Shown here piece after piece: positions 46,117 through 58,383 of a stretch of DNA of 64,000 bases. The notes beneath the pieces were generated by a model that worked only from the letters and a program-made list of their open reading frames with translations, searched no databases and had not been told where the DNA came from. A program made the position numbers and the translations under genes. Each line of letters starts with the position of its first letter. The first letter of the stretch is position 1. This DNA is from Amaranthus tricolor. Lineage: Eukaryota > Streptophyta > Magnoliopsida > Caryophyllales > Amaranthaceae. The stretch covers positions 9,176,179-9,240,178 of the forward strand of contig NC_080056.1 of the NCBI RefSeq assembly GCF_026212465.1. Direction: 5' to 3'.

Positions 46117-46373
46117 CTCCTTTTAATTCACTACTAATGTCCCATTTGTTTTTTAGATACTATTCATTTTTTACTGTTAACTTATACTTTATAATTAATC
46201 TATAAGTTAAAATATAGTCAAGTGAGATCTTGTTTAATTCGTTTTAATATAAGGATTATTTATATCAACTTTTCATAATTTTTAATTATGCCTAATTAAA
46301 GATAATAAACTGAATAAATGCATTAAAAAGAGTGCGTAAAGCAAATAAGATATCAGTAGTAAATTGGAGGGAG
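46117..46373. mobile_element. Stowaway-like MITE upstream of helicase copy 2
   Basis: Orthologous to 15124..15381. The right end (TAGTAAATTGGAGGGAG) is better preserved here, and the left end has drifted (CTCCTTTTAATTCACTACTA). Confidence 0.65.
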
Positions 46374-46659
46374 TGTCATTTAGAGCAAATGTATATAATA
46401 CTTTTTCTCGAATAAGATTTTTAATTCACTCTAAGTTATCCCTCTCCTTCCTATACTCCAAAATACAAAAAGCAATCTCCAAGTCTTCGTCAAGTAACCT
46501 TCCATTACATAATCTAACCTCTTTAATCTCCAAGTTTTATGCAAATGCATCTTTTTATGTTTTTTGTGTATTGTAAGAGGGAAAAATAACCTAAAAAAAA
46601 TATAGAATTATTTTAATTTTGAAGTTTATATTACTCAAATTCGATTATTTTTGCAATTG

Positions 46660-46813
46660 ATGAATACGAAAATGAAGAAGTTTAGCAATGGAAAAAAGGA
46701 AAGACTCCCTGACATTTTAGATTTTGTGTTCTTATGGTCAATCAAAGATATTCTTAACAATGATCTCTACGTTGATAAGGTAATTGTAATATACTCGCTC
46801 ATTTTTTTAATAC

Positions 46814-46899
<86 letters not shown>

Positions 46900-49800
46900 G
46901 GAATTATTTTGATATTTATTATTATTAGGAAATTATGGAATTAGTTATATATGTGAAATAAAATATTTTGCTTAGTTAAATATATTTATTTGTTTGTTTA
47001 TTAAAAATTTGGTTATTTGAATATATCTCTACGCTTATATAAAACATACACAAAAAAATTAAAATCATCGTATGATTATTCAAAAACAGGTGATAGTAAA
47101 AGAACTAAAATTTACATCTTTGGTTTTGAAATACTCTCTGATTACAGAATATTTAACACATATAGTCATTTTGAATGTTATAATTGATACTTAAGATATT
47201 AAAAACTAAGTTTATTAAAAGTTGATGGAAAAAAAAATTTAGTATTTAAAAACTCCAATTTAAAAAAGTGAATATAAATTATAATTACAAAAGTGAGGAT
47301 TTAACGACAAATATTAAGAATGTGATTGTAGTGAACTAAATAAGGTCTAATGTTAAAATCGTGTATGGATAAAATTTACCAAACAAAACTATGAAAAATT
47401 GAAAATTTAAATCCCATAATTTCAACTGTTTATTAAAATGACACTACATGTAAATATATGTGCACATATCATCTTTATAAGCTAAGAATATATCATCCCA
47501 AATAATATAAAAATAAAATGAAGAATATAATTACTTATAAAAACTATATATTATTCATAATTCAATAATGCCAATTACAGCAAAAGCGTTAGTTTTTGAC
47601 ATATAAAAGGTGTTCGGTGCCAAGGCAGTACATGACCTTTAATTATTGTGTATTTGCACCTTTGTTACATACAAGCAATTTACCTATGCTAATTTTTTCT
47701 GTATTTTTGTTCCGTCTTTCGAAGCATAGAGAGCTAATCAATTTTTAAAGTCAATTATATTATATGCAAAAACGCATAAGAGACTGTTTTATTATGAAGC
47801 GGGTATTAATAAGTTGGACCAAACTCAAAGTTAAAAATAAAATCAATTAAACCTTAAAGGTATCAATTTAACATCAAAACGATCAATTTAAACTTAAAGT
47901 AAACCTTAAATAGATTAATTAAAATGAAAAGTCCAATTATAACATTAAAAGGATCAATTTATAATCTTAAAATAGTCTATTATGCTTTTAAGTTATATAT
48001 TATTAATGATCAATTATAACTTTAAAAGAAATCAATTTTGACCTTAACGACATCAATTATGATACAAAATTGATCAATCACAGATCATCATCTTAAAGGT
48101 ATTATCAATTGTAACCTGTACTTGATAAAAAATAATCGCATTTTTGTAAAAAATTATAGTTGAACCGATTGAGCTAGTAGTCTCACGGTATGACAATCTT
48201 TCACAAGACTTGCTTGAATTATATTGTGTTTTGTCAAATTTTTTACATTGTTTACTTTAAACAGGTCAAACCCATACCGGACATATTCTCATCAACTGAA
48301 CATTTCATGGACTCATTCAAATTGCCACTTATAGAGGAGACTCGTGCTGAATTCTGTTCAGGCTTAGAATCAGTTGGCCATGCACCTGCTTGTGAGATAT
48401 CATCTATTTCGTTTTCTAAGAAATACAAACCTCCTAAAAAATTATATTACGGCATTTCCACAAAAATAATACATGATGTTAATAATCATGCCGCACATTA
48501 CGAGCCACATACATGTGATATATTTGCTATAACAAATTCAAGGCCAAGAAGTATTGATGATTTGATCAAACCGGATAAACCCCTTCATTTTGGGTATGTG
48601 TCAAAGTATGATGAAGATGAACTTAAGTTTGAGATATTACTGTCACAACAAATTGATTGGGAGATATTAAGAAAGAAAGATGAGAGACTTTTTGTTACAT
48701 TTTTGATGAATATTACTACCAATATGAGGATTTGGAGGGCTTTGAATCCTGATCCTCATAGTATAAGACTGGGTCCCATTCACAAGATGCTACAACATGA
48801 CTCTTCTGTAAGTATATCTATTGTTTTTGCTAGTTGGTTGACTTTTGAATAATTCTTTAAAAGAGATCTTGACCCGACTTCAAAATGAATGTAAAAATAT
48901 ATACAAATTAATGTGAGCACAAAACTTGATTTAGAATTGACCCAATACACATGACTCGAAATCAACCAGATAATTCGAATGAACACCTCTACTTTTGACT
49001 TTTAATTTATTGGTTGGTCAAGCAAATAATTATTATTTCTATTGTTGACTTAATTGCACTTAATTGGACATCCCCAATACTTAAGAATATTGACATAAGG
49101 TATCCGAAGCACCAACATGCAACAAAAACAACAATACTAATCTTATTCTCAAAAGATTGGGGTTGGTTGTACAAATCAATATATTAATTTCCATAGTCAT
49201 TCATTTGGATTTTTTTTGGATTCTCCATTTGTACTATCTTAATTTGTAACTAATTGTAAGCCTAGGTTATTCATATCATTTTACACTTTTGTCCACCAAG
49301 TCATTTATAGATAATCATAAACCTAAATAATAAGAAACAAAATATCCTTAATATCCTAAATAATAAAAAAGATCTTAATTTCCTAAAAACATAATATTCT
49401 GAAATAATAATATCTTTATTTTATTCTACTTTTTATTTTCCTACATCATTTTCGGTCTTCTTCACTCTCTTTTAAAGTCTAATGAGTTTCAGCTTTCTGT
49501 CGTTCTTATCGGTTCGCTATTGTTCATCACTTTTTTGTTGAAGTAACTACTTCATGTAATCTGTCTTTGTCCGACTCAAACTAAACTCACGTGACTCCAA
49601 CACATGTCTCCCTCATTCTAACTTAGCATTCACCCCTGCGGGATCTCATTTACCAACACAATGCTAACAGCAAACAACCAATGGTAGCATCTGGTCGAAA
49701 AGCCTCTGGTTAACAACTAAGAGCTAATTGCAATACACCAGCTAATAGTGTTTTTTAGCTCTGCTAATTGTTTTTAGTAACTGTTAACTAATCTATTAGT

Positions 49801-52800
49801 TGCTAAAATTTGGATATTTGTTGACAAAGTATCATTTCTAATTGATAGTGTTTATTTCTCAATTATTTCTCAGGTGGATGATGGTTATTGTACCCTTTGC
49901 ATCTCTGAAGAAAACTTCAATGCTACACAAACAGAAGTGTTTGACCTTATTAGTTCATTTGGATTAGACAAATCTCAAACAGAAGCAGTTTTAAGCAGCA
50001 TTTCCATGACTAAATGCACACACCAGCAATACAATTCAAAGCTAATTTGGGGTCCACCAGGAACTGGGAAGACCAAGACATTAGCTTCATTACTTTTTGT
50101 ACTACTAAAACTCAACTACTGTAGGACACTAACTTGTGCACCCACCAATGTAGCAGTGATTCAGGTTGCAAAAAGACTAGTAACACTCTTCTTAGAGTCC
50201 TTGGCTTATGATACTTATGGGTTAGGAGACATAGTCCTAGTCGGAAATGAAAAAAGAATGAAGATCGATGATGATTTTGAGCTAGTCGACATATTTCTCA
50301 AATATCGTGTGAAGCTTATTGAAGAGTGTATCTTACCGTTAACTGGTTGGAATACTAGTTTGGAGTCTATGATTTCATTACTCGAAGACCCTAAGGCGAA
50401 GCATGATACTTACTTGGTACAGGTCGAGAAAGAGGATAACATGAATGAAGATTCATCATCATCATACCCTGTATATCCTACTCATAGAAACTATGGTCAG
50501 GGTCTGGGGAGGCAAGAAAAACGGCAACTCAAACCAATAAAGAAAAAGGAAAATAAGATGAAGGGAAAAAAAAAGGGCCAAGCAAGTAATGATAAGGTGG
50601 ATATAAAAACCGATGAATTTTTGACATTTGATGAGTTTCTAAGGAAGAGTTTCGTTTCTTTAGCAAATCGTTTAGTGTTTTGTGCAGAGAATTTGTATAC
50701 TCACTTACCGACATCAAGTTTAACACTTTGTGTGGCTAAACAGATGATTGAATTAGTTGGTATGCTTAATACCCTGGTAGAAAATGCGCTAAAAAATAGT
50801 TGTAATTTCACCGAACAGGTTGTGATGAATAGAGAAAGATTGATGGGTATATTGAATTTACTTCGTAAGAGATTTCCTAAGCCCAAGATTGAGGGAAGTG
50901 TTAAAGATTTCTGCTTGAATAATGCGCGATTGATATTCTGCACTGCTTCAGGCGCGATTAAAATAGGTTCAAATGTTAAATTAGTAATAATAGATGAAGC
51001 AGCACAACTCAAAGAATGCGAGTCAGCGATTCCTCTACAGATTTTTGGTCTGAAAACTGTGATTCTCATAGGGGACGATCGGCAACTCCCAGCAATGGTT
51101 CGGAGCAAGGTCAGACAATGTCTCCCTACATAATGTTTGCATGTTTTTAGCAATTAAAGTAGAAGTGTTCAACGGGGATGGTCGACCCAATGGGTGATAT
51201 TAGGCCGTGACAAATTGTTATATTTTTAAATGATATTATTATATACATAAGTGGATCGACCAAACGGGTTATAAAGTACAACAAAAAAAACTATTTTATT
51301 AACTTTTAAAAAATGGGTCAAAGTGAGTCGGATTTAAATGGACTTTGACCCGCTTCGACCTGTTTAACATTTGACATGACTCGACTCGACCCAGCCATTT
51401 AAATTTTGACTACCCTGCCCCGTTGAACACCTCAACTATGAAAATCTTAAAGTTCTTTTTTATATAGGTTTTAGGAAAGATGAACTTCGGAAGGAGTTTA
51501 TTTCAACGGCTGGCAGAATTAGGGAAAGAAAAGCATCTTTTGAACATTCAGTATCGGATGCACCCTTCTATCAGCTTGTTTCCGAATAAAGAATTTTATC
51601 AGAACAAGATTGTAAATGCACCCAATGTCGAAGGAAGAAACTATGTTAAGAATTATCTCAAAGGGAGCATGTTTGGATCTTATTCTTTCGTACATGTGAC
51701 TGATGGAAAGGAGAATTTCAAGAAAGGGCATAGTCCTAGAAATTTTAAGGAGGCAAAGGTTATTGATCAGATCATTGCAAAGCTTTTCAAAGGTATGGAA
51801 CTGAAACTTCTTTTTATTAGTATGAATGTTCTAAAGAATGGAAAATATCCTTATTGTACAAGAATCAACATTATGATACCTCAAAGAACCAACTCAACTA
51901 AAAGCTTAAGTTGGTGGTTGAGGCGCCATGATATGCTATATACTTAAATACGTCCCCTTGTACGAGAGTCCTTTAGTCTAAAAGTGTAGATGTAACGCAT
52001 TACTCTTTTATCAAGGAACCAACTCAACTAAAAGTTTAAAGGTCGAAGCCCTATGATATGTTATATACTCTAACACGTTCCCTTACATGAGAGCCCTTTA
52101 GACTAAAAGTGTGGATGCAACTTAGACCTCCTCATACCTAGTGCGAAATATTCCATTTGAATTTGAGGGGTAGTTGAGATTTAAACATGTGACTTCTGAT
52201 CACGTTGACTTTTGATACCATGTCAAGAAACCAACTCAATCAAAAGCTTAAGCTAATGGTTAAAGAGCCCTATAATATGTTATATACTCTAACAATTGCT
52301 CATACCCGGTGCTAATTATATTATATACACTAGAATATTTGGAGCCTTTCATTTCTTGTAAGAGCCCTATAATATGTTATATACTCTAACAATTGCTCAT
52401 ACCCGGTGCTAAATATATTATATACACTAGAATATTTGGAGCCTTTCATTTCTTGTATGTGCAGAACATTATTGCATCACTAAACAGAAGGTGAGTGTGG
52501 GAGTAATATCGCCATATAAGGGTCAAGTAGGTTTGCTTCAAGAAAAACTGGAGAAGAAATACACGAAACATAAGGAAAAGTTTTGCATCAACATTCGATC
52601 AATTGATGGGTTTCAAGGCGGTGAAGAGGATATCATAATAATCTCAACTGTTCGAAGCAATGGAAATGGATCGGTAGGGTTCCTGTCTGATCGTCAGAGA
52701 ACTAATGTAGCTCTCACCAGGGCGAGGTATTAATCAGTATGCCTTAACAATGTTTTCATTTCTTGGAAGATTACGAACAATAACAACAGTTTATGTTATG

Positions 52801-54873
52801 TCAATGTAAAATTTAGGTACTGTCTTTGGATAGTTGGAAGTGGAAGTACTTTAGGTAACAGCTCTTCAGTGTGGAAAGACCTTATACGCGATGCAAAAAA
52901 TCGTGGTTGCTTCTTTTATGCTAATGAGATCGTTAATTTTAATCACGAAACACCAGTTGATAAACTCGATTTCTTCAGCCACCTTAAACTCGAGGAAGCA
53001 AGATGGAAGGTACTTATTTCATCACTACTCTAAACTAGAGCTGTTCAACGGAGCAGGTTGACCCGGGTCGGGCCGGATAATTATATTAATTAATTGCCGG
53101 AAAAAATTTATCAATTTTTTTTATATTTTAAAATGATATTACTATTCTATACATAAGTGGATTGACCCAACGGGTTATAAAGTATAATAAAAAAAATATT
53201 TTATTAACTTTTTAAAAACGGGTCAAAGTGGATCGGATTTAAACGGGCTTTGACTCGACCAGACCCGTTTAACATTTGACATGACCCGGCCCATTTAAAT
53301 TTTGACCAGCCCCGCCCCGACCTGGCACCTCTACTCTAAACCATAGATGCCAGGCATTTATTCCATCACTAGTCTGAATCTCTGATCTTTATGCAGGTTA
53401 ACTTTAGCAATGAGTTTAAACAATCTATATCAAGCATAAAGAGTGTCAAGGCTCAGAAACGCGTACAAAATCTGCTGCGCAAGATTGCTGATGGCTGGCG
53501 GCTGTCCATCACTGATGATGGCGCGACCCATGAGTTGTTGGTAATTTACAAGGTTGATAAAACGCTTAATCTCGCTTGGACAGTCGACATTCTTGAGGAA
53601 GAATCAAGTTATATACAAGTCATCAAGGTTTGGGATGTTTTACCAGATTCCAAGGTTCCTGATCTTGCAAAGAATCTAAGTATTCTGTTTGAAGGATATA
53701 GTGTTAACTTTATTAATCTGTGCAAGTACAAATCTTATGAAGGGTATGGATGAAAATTAATTATTTCCTAGAAGAATGTGCAATTATGCAGATGTAGTTA
53801 TGTTTTAAGGTAATATGTTTTCTGTGTTACAGGAACTTGGTTGTGCCTAAGTCATGGAAGCTTCATTCCTCTTGTGAAGCTCCACTTACAACTGATCTTG
53901 TAGATGATTGTTTGTCTTACCAATTTGCTGCCATGAATGTAAAAGACAATCCAGGAAAACCAAGTTCAAGCGTTAGGTATGTTATTACGTTTCAGGAAAT
54001 ATTGTCGAAAATAATCGAACATTTCACTTATTCGCTGCGAATAATCTCATCTATTGATTATTTATAATAATCTCATCTCTAATATGTATTTGCTCCCAAC
54101 ATATCTGAAGTGGGAGAGGAGGGGAGGGGTTGTAGTGGTCAAGACCCACTGGGTTTGCTGGGAGCAAATATATATCAAAATGTTGTATTATTAGATAATA
54201 ATCAAAAGTGGGATTACTCGCGGCCGTTGAGTAAAAGGGTAAATTATTCTCGATAATTTTTCCTACATTTTATTATTTTTCAGGTTTTTTTATGAATTTT
54301 GTATCAATTAGTCATGGAATCAACTTTATCAAAAGTTTAAGCTGATGGTTGAAGATCCAAAATATGTTATAATATTGAGAGTCCTTTTGACTAGAAGGGT
54401 AGATGCACCACCAAAAGCTTAAGTTGATGGTTCAACCATAGGACATATTATACACTATCAACCCCTCATATAGTATTTCTTTTGGCTAGAAGTGTGGATG
54501 CGACACATATGATACTAGATGATTTTAAAGGCCCTGGTATATATTATACTATATAATAATAAGTCACCTTACACGAAAGCGCTTTGGATTAGAATTATGG
54601 ATTTACCACATGCCCTTATTTACAACTTGAAATAAGGAATGGATGAGATTCAAATTCATAACCTTTTTATCACGTTGGTTTCAAATACTAAGCCAACAAA
54701 TCAACTCAACCAAAAGCTTAAGTTTAAAGCAATAAACTTTTGTGAAAAATTAAATTATCTAACATCATTTTATTTGTCATAATTGTTTCTTAAGTCTTTG
54801 CTAATATGCATTTTCTTTTCTTACCCTTGTTTTATGTCCTCTCGTTCGCAGAAAATATTGTGTTGTGCTATGA
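46660..54873 (+). CDS. SF1 RNA/DNA helicase, SEN1/UPF1-like, copy 2
   Basis: Exons 46660-46779, 48265-48807, 49874-51109, 51468-51792, 52465-52726, 52817-53009, 53397-53743, 53833-53976 and 54852-54873; exons 1-8 have exactly the lengths of copy 1. Spliced frame 1063 residues. Walker [36 protein letters not shown] and [12 protein letters not shown] are all intact. About 35 residues differ from copy 1, mostly in the N-terminal exon 2 domain and the Lys-rich linker of exon 3 and few in motif regions, which suggests purifying selection on the motor. In exon 9 a TGG codon has become TGA, so the protein ends RKYCVVL and loses the last residues. Likely functional; expression relative to copy 1 is unknown. 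Confidence 0.92.
46818..46896. repeat. (TA)n microsatellite in helicase intron 1, copy 2
   Basis: About 39 TA units, longer than in copy 1; reading frames through it are artefacts. Confidence 0.95.
51160..51433. mobile_element. Intron 3 hAT-type MITE, internally deleted, copy 2
   Basis: Counterpart of 20646..21260. The first 25 bp of the TRIM LTR (from about 51198) remain, then the sequence jumps to the distal MITE body, so about 330 bp were lost. The target duplication has decayed. Confidence 0.85.
52264..52457 (+). repeat. 97-bp tandem duplication at the 3' end of intron 4, copy 2
   Basis: Units 52264-52360 and 52361-52457 differ at one or two positions. The second copy runs into the exon 5 acceptor (TGTGCAG, exon from 52465), so the branch-point and polypyrimidine region is doubled. 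Copy 1 has a single unit. Confidence 0.9.
53036..53333. mobile_element. hAT-type MITE in helicase intron 6, copy 2
   Basis: Counterpart of 22785..23154, with the 8-bp duplication ctctaaac at 53028-53035 and 53334-53341; about 70 bp shorter by internal deletion. Confidence 0.9.
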
Positions 54874-55976
54874 AAAACAATACGACGCTAGAATGGCATT
54901 GGAAGCCCTTCCAAGAAGCAGTGCCGGACTTCGGCAAGGATAAGCTGGACTTACACTCAGGGCCACCAAAAAAATTACCTTATTAGTGATATTAGTGATT
55001 AGTATAAGAAAAAACTTTGCATCAAAAATTAGTATAAGAAAACTTTTTTTGATTTAGACATTGTGATATTAATGATTTTGCATCAAAAATTGCTGCTAGA
55101 AATATCTTTGTTTGATTTTATATTATGTATAGGTGCATACTTTATTTTTCATTTCCAACATTATAGATTTAATTTTTGTTATTGTTTTATATTTCCTTCG
55201 TTCTATTTTAATTCTATTTGATAGCGACATATTGTTTGAAGAAATAACATTATCATTTATAAGTAATATGGAATAAAGCAATAATATAGTTATGACCTAT
55301 ACCTTTCAAAAAAAAAAATATTATTAAGACCAATAAATTATTTCCCGTTCGGCTCCTATTATTTTAGGGCCAGCCCTGCCAAGAAGTTGCTTCAACGGGG
55401 TGTTCTCTTATAATTGTAAGGCCTATGTTTTCAATAAATTTCTAAATTGTCAATTAAATTAAGTCTATTAGCTTCTATAATTCTTTTAGCTCATAAATTT
55501 TCTTCTTCAATTATTTAATAATGATATAAAAAGAGAATTACAATTTACAATTTACAACAGATAACAAGTGTCTAAATTAGCATCATAATTTACACAATCC
55601 CCATTTTCTATAAATGAATCATGGATAATTGGAGTATGAATTGATCTTGAACTCTCTTTTGTTTAATGGGTTATTACTTGACAATTGTTGATAGAAGAAT
55701 TTTAGAATTAAAGATAGGTGTAACTAGTTGAATCAAAGCTTAGATAGTTGGTTGTTAAATATTATACCATGATTTGGTAATACAAGAAACAAGTGTGGAT
55801 TGATTTGTTTGGGTTACTACTTGGTGCACTAGGATGCGTGAACAATTGTTGAATATGCTTTGGAGGAAGGCGACCAAATGAATATGTGGAAGCAATCAAG
55901 AAAGGTAACAATAGCTGTTAGCTCAAACCTGCTCGATTGAACATATGTTGTGCTCAAACGAGCATGACTGCAACAA
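54874..55976. other. 3' flank of helicase copy 2; no gene
   Basis: AT-rich. The sequence jumps near 54985 to the equivalent of about 25440 in H1. Near 55000-55060 short copies of TAGTATAAGAAAA and GCATCAAAAATT are repeated, as expected at a repaired deletion junction. Confidence 0.5.
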
Positions 55977-56136
55977 GGCTAATAGGGCTTGTAGTGTAGG
56001 GTAGGAGTAAGGGTCATTAAGGCCTGTAGGATAGAGTACAGATAAGGGCAAATAGGGCTCGTAGGGTAGGGTAGGAGTAAAGGCCAATAGGGTCCGTAGG
56101 ATAGATTAGAGGTAGGGGCCAATAGGGCTTGTAGGG
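55977..56136. repeat. 70-bp tandem repeat, H2 copy
   Basis: Counterpart of 26331..26510. Confidence 0.8.
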
Positions 56137-56144
56137 CCTGTAGG

Positions 56145-56687
56145 TAGGAATGCAGGCGGGGCGAGTCTAGTAGGAAACCCGCCCCATCCCCGCCCCGATG
56201 GGGTGCGGATGGGTCCCGGTTTGATGGGTCATGGTACGGGTATAAAATTCATACCCACCGCGGGGATGGGGATGGGGATGGGTTTTAGGTGATACCCGCC
56301 CCATCCCCGCCCCGCCCCGCCCCGCCTCAAGATATGTATAAATTTTGGAAAACCCTGGTTTATTTGAGACTTTGGATGTGTGTTTGTTTGATAATTTGGA
56401 GTTTGGATATGTATTATGGGTTTTAAGGCCCAAATGATTGAATATAAATATATGGCACAGATGGGTATTAAGCGGGGATTTGACGGGTGGTGAGGCGGAA
56501 AAAATGGGAGACGGGGATGGATACCCAGATGGATGGTGGGGCGGGGATGGTTTTAGTTACAAACCCATCAGGGAGGAGACGGGGAAAAAAATTATATTCG
56601 CCGCGGGGATGGGGACGGGGATGGATATTGCATTAACAGATGGGGATGGGGATGGGAATTCCAATCCCCGCCCCGTTTGCATCCATA
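56145..56687. mobile_element. hAT-type MITE with GC-rich ends, present only in copy 2
   Basis: Ends TAGGAATGCAGGCGGGGCG and CCCCGTTTGCATCCATA are imperfect inverted repeats with GGGGATGGGGATGGG subtermini. An 8-bp duplication cctgtagg lies at 56137-56144 and 56688-56695. The empty site is at about 26490-26500 in H1. Confidence 0.92.
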
Positions 56688-56718
56688 CCTGTAGGGTGTG
56701 GCTGGTTAAAATGTATGT

Positions 56719-56727
56719 TTATTTTTA
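56719..56727. other. Unoccupied MULE target site
   Basis: A single ttattttta continuous with both flanks: 'aaaatgtatgt' on the left as at 26511, and 'ttatctaaaa' on the right as at 36748. Confidence 0.93.
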
Positions 56728-57095
56728 TTATCTAAAAATTACTAACCTGAAATTTAAAATATTGAGAATCATTAAAGAAAATAATTGATAAAAAAAGATG
56801 TGTTTTAAAATATTTTAAGAAGAGAATAATCTTAAAAATGAAAATAATTTATAACTTGAAATCAATTTCAATCAAAAAACAACAGTTTAGTGGAAAGAGT
56901 GACCTCCAAATTTTTGTACAACATACTCATGCATTTTATCAAGCCTTCCTGGATCCAAAAAACTACTTATTGCAATGGCATATCCCAATTTCAATAAGTT
57001 ATCTTTAAGAAACAAGTTTATTTTGGCTTTTTACTATCAGTATTCGGTCAGTGCTTAATGCAGGGGCGGATTTAATGGAGTGTCAACGATGTAAA

Positions 57096-57346
57096 AAAAA
57101 ATAGTTACAAATCTATGTTGGATCAGTTAGTGGGGTAATGACGTAATGTACATTTAACCAAAAGGTCATGGGGTTTAAACCCCATTAAACTTTTATTCTT
57201 TTTACTCCACATTTCTATTTCTTGTTTCATTAATTCATTTACTGATTTCTTCTTTTCCATTTCCTCTTCATTTTACTTGTCTGCATAAATGGATTTCAAG
57301 AACTAAAAAAGTTTTCTTGTTAGGGTGTGCATAACTCATTAATCGA

Positions 57347-57401
<55 letters not shown>
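57096..57401. other. Dispersed-repeat fragment and (TA)n; no gene
   Basis: 57096-57346 is AT-rich with a 'gtaatgacgtaatgtacatttaacc' type segment like plant dispersed repeats; 57347-57401 is a TA run. Confidence 0.55.
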
Positions 57402-57406
<5 letters not shown>

Positions 57407-58170
57407 CATGATCATGGGTGGCCCGGCCCGAAAAAGTGAGGGTTTGGGTACCAAAATATAGCCCGAATGGCGGGTTTGGGCATAAAATAAGTGGCTCGAA
57501 TTTTTTTGGGATTGGCGTTTGGCCCGCGGGCTAGCCCGGCCCGAAAAGACATGGGTTTTGGTACTTGCATTAACATTATCGATATCATTTAATATTGTTT
57601 TAGGTCCATCGCAATTGAAATAATTGCTTGACATAATTAAATTTTATTCTCATTAATTTTCTTTGGTGCGATTTATATTATGAAAAAATTGCCTCTGTTA
57701 GATTGCTTAACGATTGGCGTAATAATTTCAAATAATCAATGTACTTAGTTTTTCTTTTCAATTTGTTTCTTTTTTCCAGAATATTCATTAGATTGTTAAT
57801 CTGATTTGGTGCCATATTTCTATACGAAAACAATATGCTTTTTATGTAGTAATGTTAAACTACATGCTACTATATGAAATATTTAAAACCGGTAGTACAT
57901 GTACTGAAATATTGAAAAATAACATCATAATTAATTTTAAAGAAGACAAATACAATTCCGTTTCAAAGAATTTAAAATGTTTGAGCTAATGTATTAGAGT
58001 TGTATAATAAAATAAACAAAATATTATAATGTATAAATAGTATATAACATAGGCCCGCTAAAAAAGCCTGCATATTAAGGTTTTGGGTAAGAACTTTTAG
58101 GCCCGCACTTCGACCCGGCCCACATCAATGGGCTGTTTTCCCGCCCAGCCCGGCCCGGTGTTTGATTAGG

Positions 58171-58175
<5 letters not shown>
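57402..58175. mobile_element. hAT-type element with GGCCCGGCCC ends, inserted in a TA run
   Basis: Ends TTAGACATGATCATGGG and GTTTGATTAGGTCTAA are inverted repeats with GGCCCGGCCC subtermini. Both sides are TA microsatellite (57347-57401 and 58176-58264), so it split one run and the target duplication is hidden in it. No transposase. Confidence 0.8.

Positions 58176-58264
<89 letters not shown>
58176..58264. repeat. (TA)n microsatellite
   Basis: About 44 TA units. Together with 57347-57401 it was probably one run before the hAT insertion. Confidence 0.95.
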
Positions 58265-58267
<3 letters not shown>

Positions 58268-58383
58268 TTTTAACCATTTTCCGAATTTTATGATAGTTTA
58301 TAGTTTTTGAATATCTTCTTGAAGTATTAACCAATTCAATTGTATTTGTTCCATTTTCCCATTTTTATTGTAAATGAATTATT

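Larger units (their letters stand above)
46050..56720. repeat. Older duplicated block H2 (helicase gene and flanks)
   Basis: Counterpart of about 15100..26520. Differences from H1: no intron 1 repeat insertion, a 330-bp deletion in intron 3, a 97-bp tandem duplication in intron 4, a deletion of about 600 bp 3' of the gene, and a hAT MITE insertion at 56145. Confidence 0.92.

Noticed and set aside
46651..46944. 97-codon frame ending in alternating Ile-Tyr
   Set aside because: Only the first 40 residues are helicase exon 1; the rest reads through a TA microsatellite.
57320..58334. Frames with long Tyr-Ile repeats
   Set aside because: Translations of TA runs.
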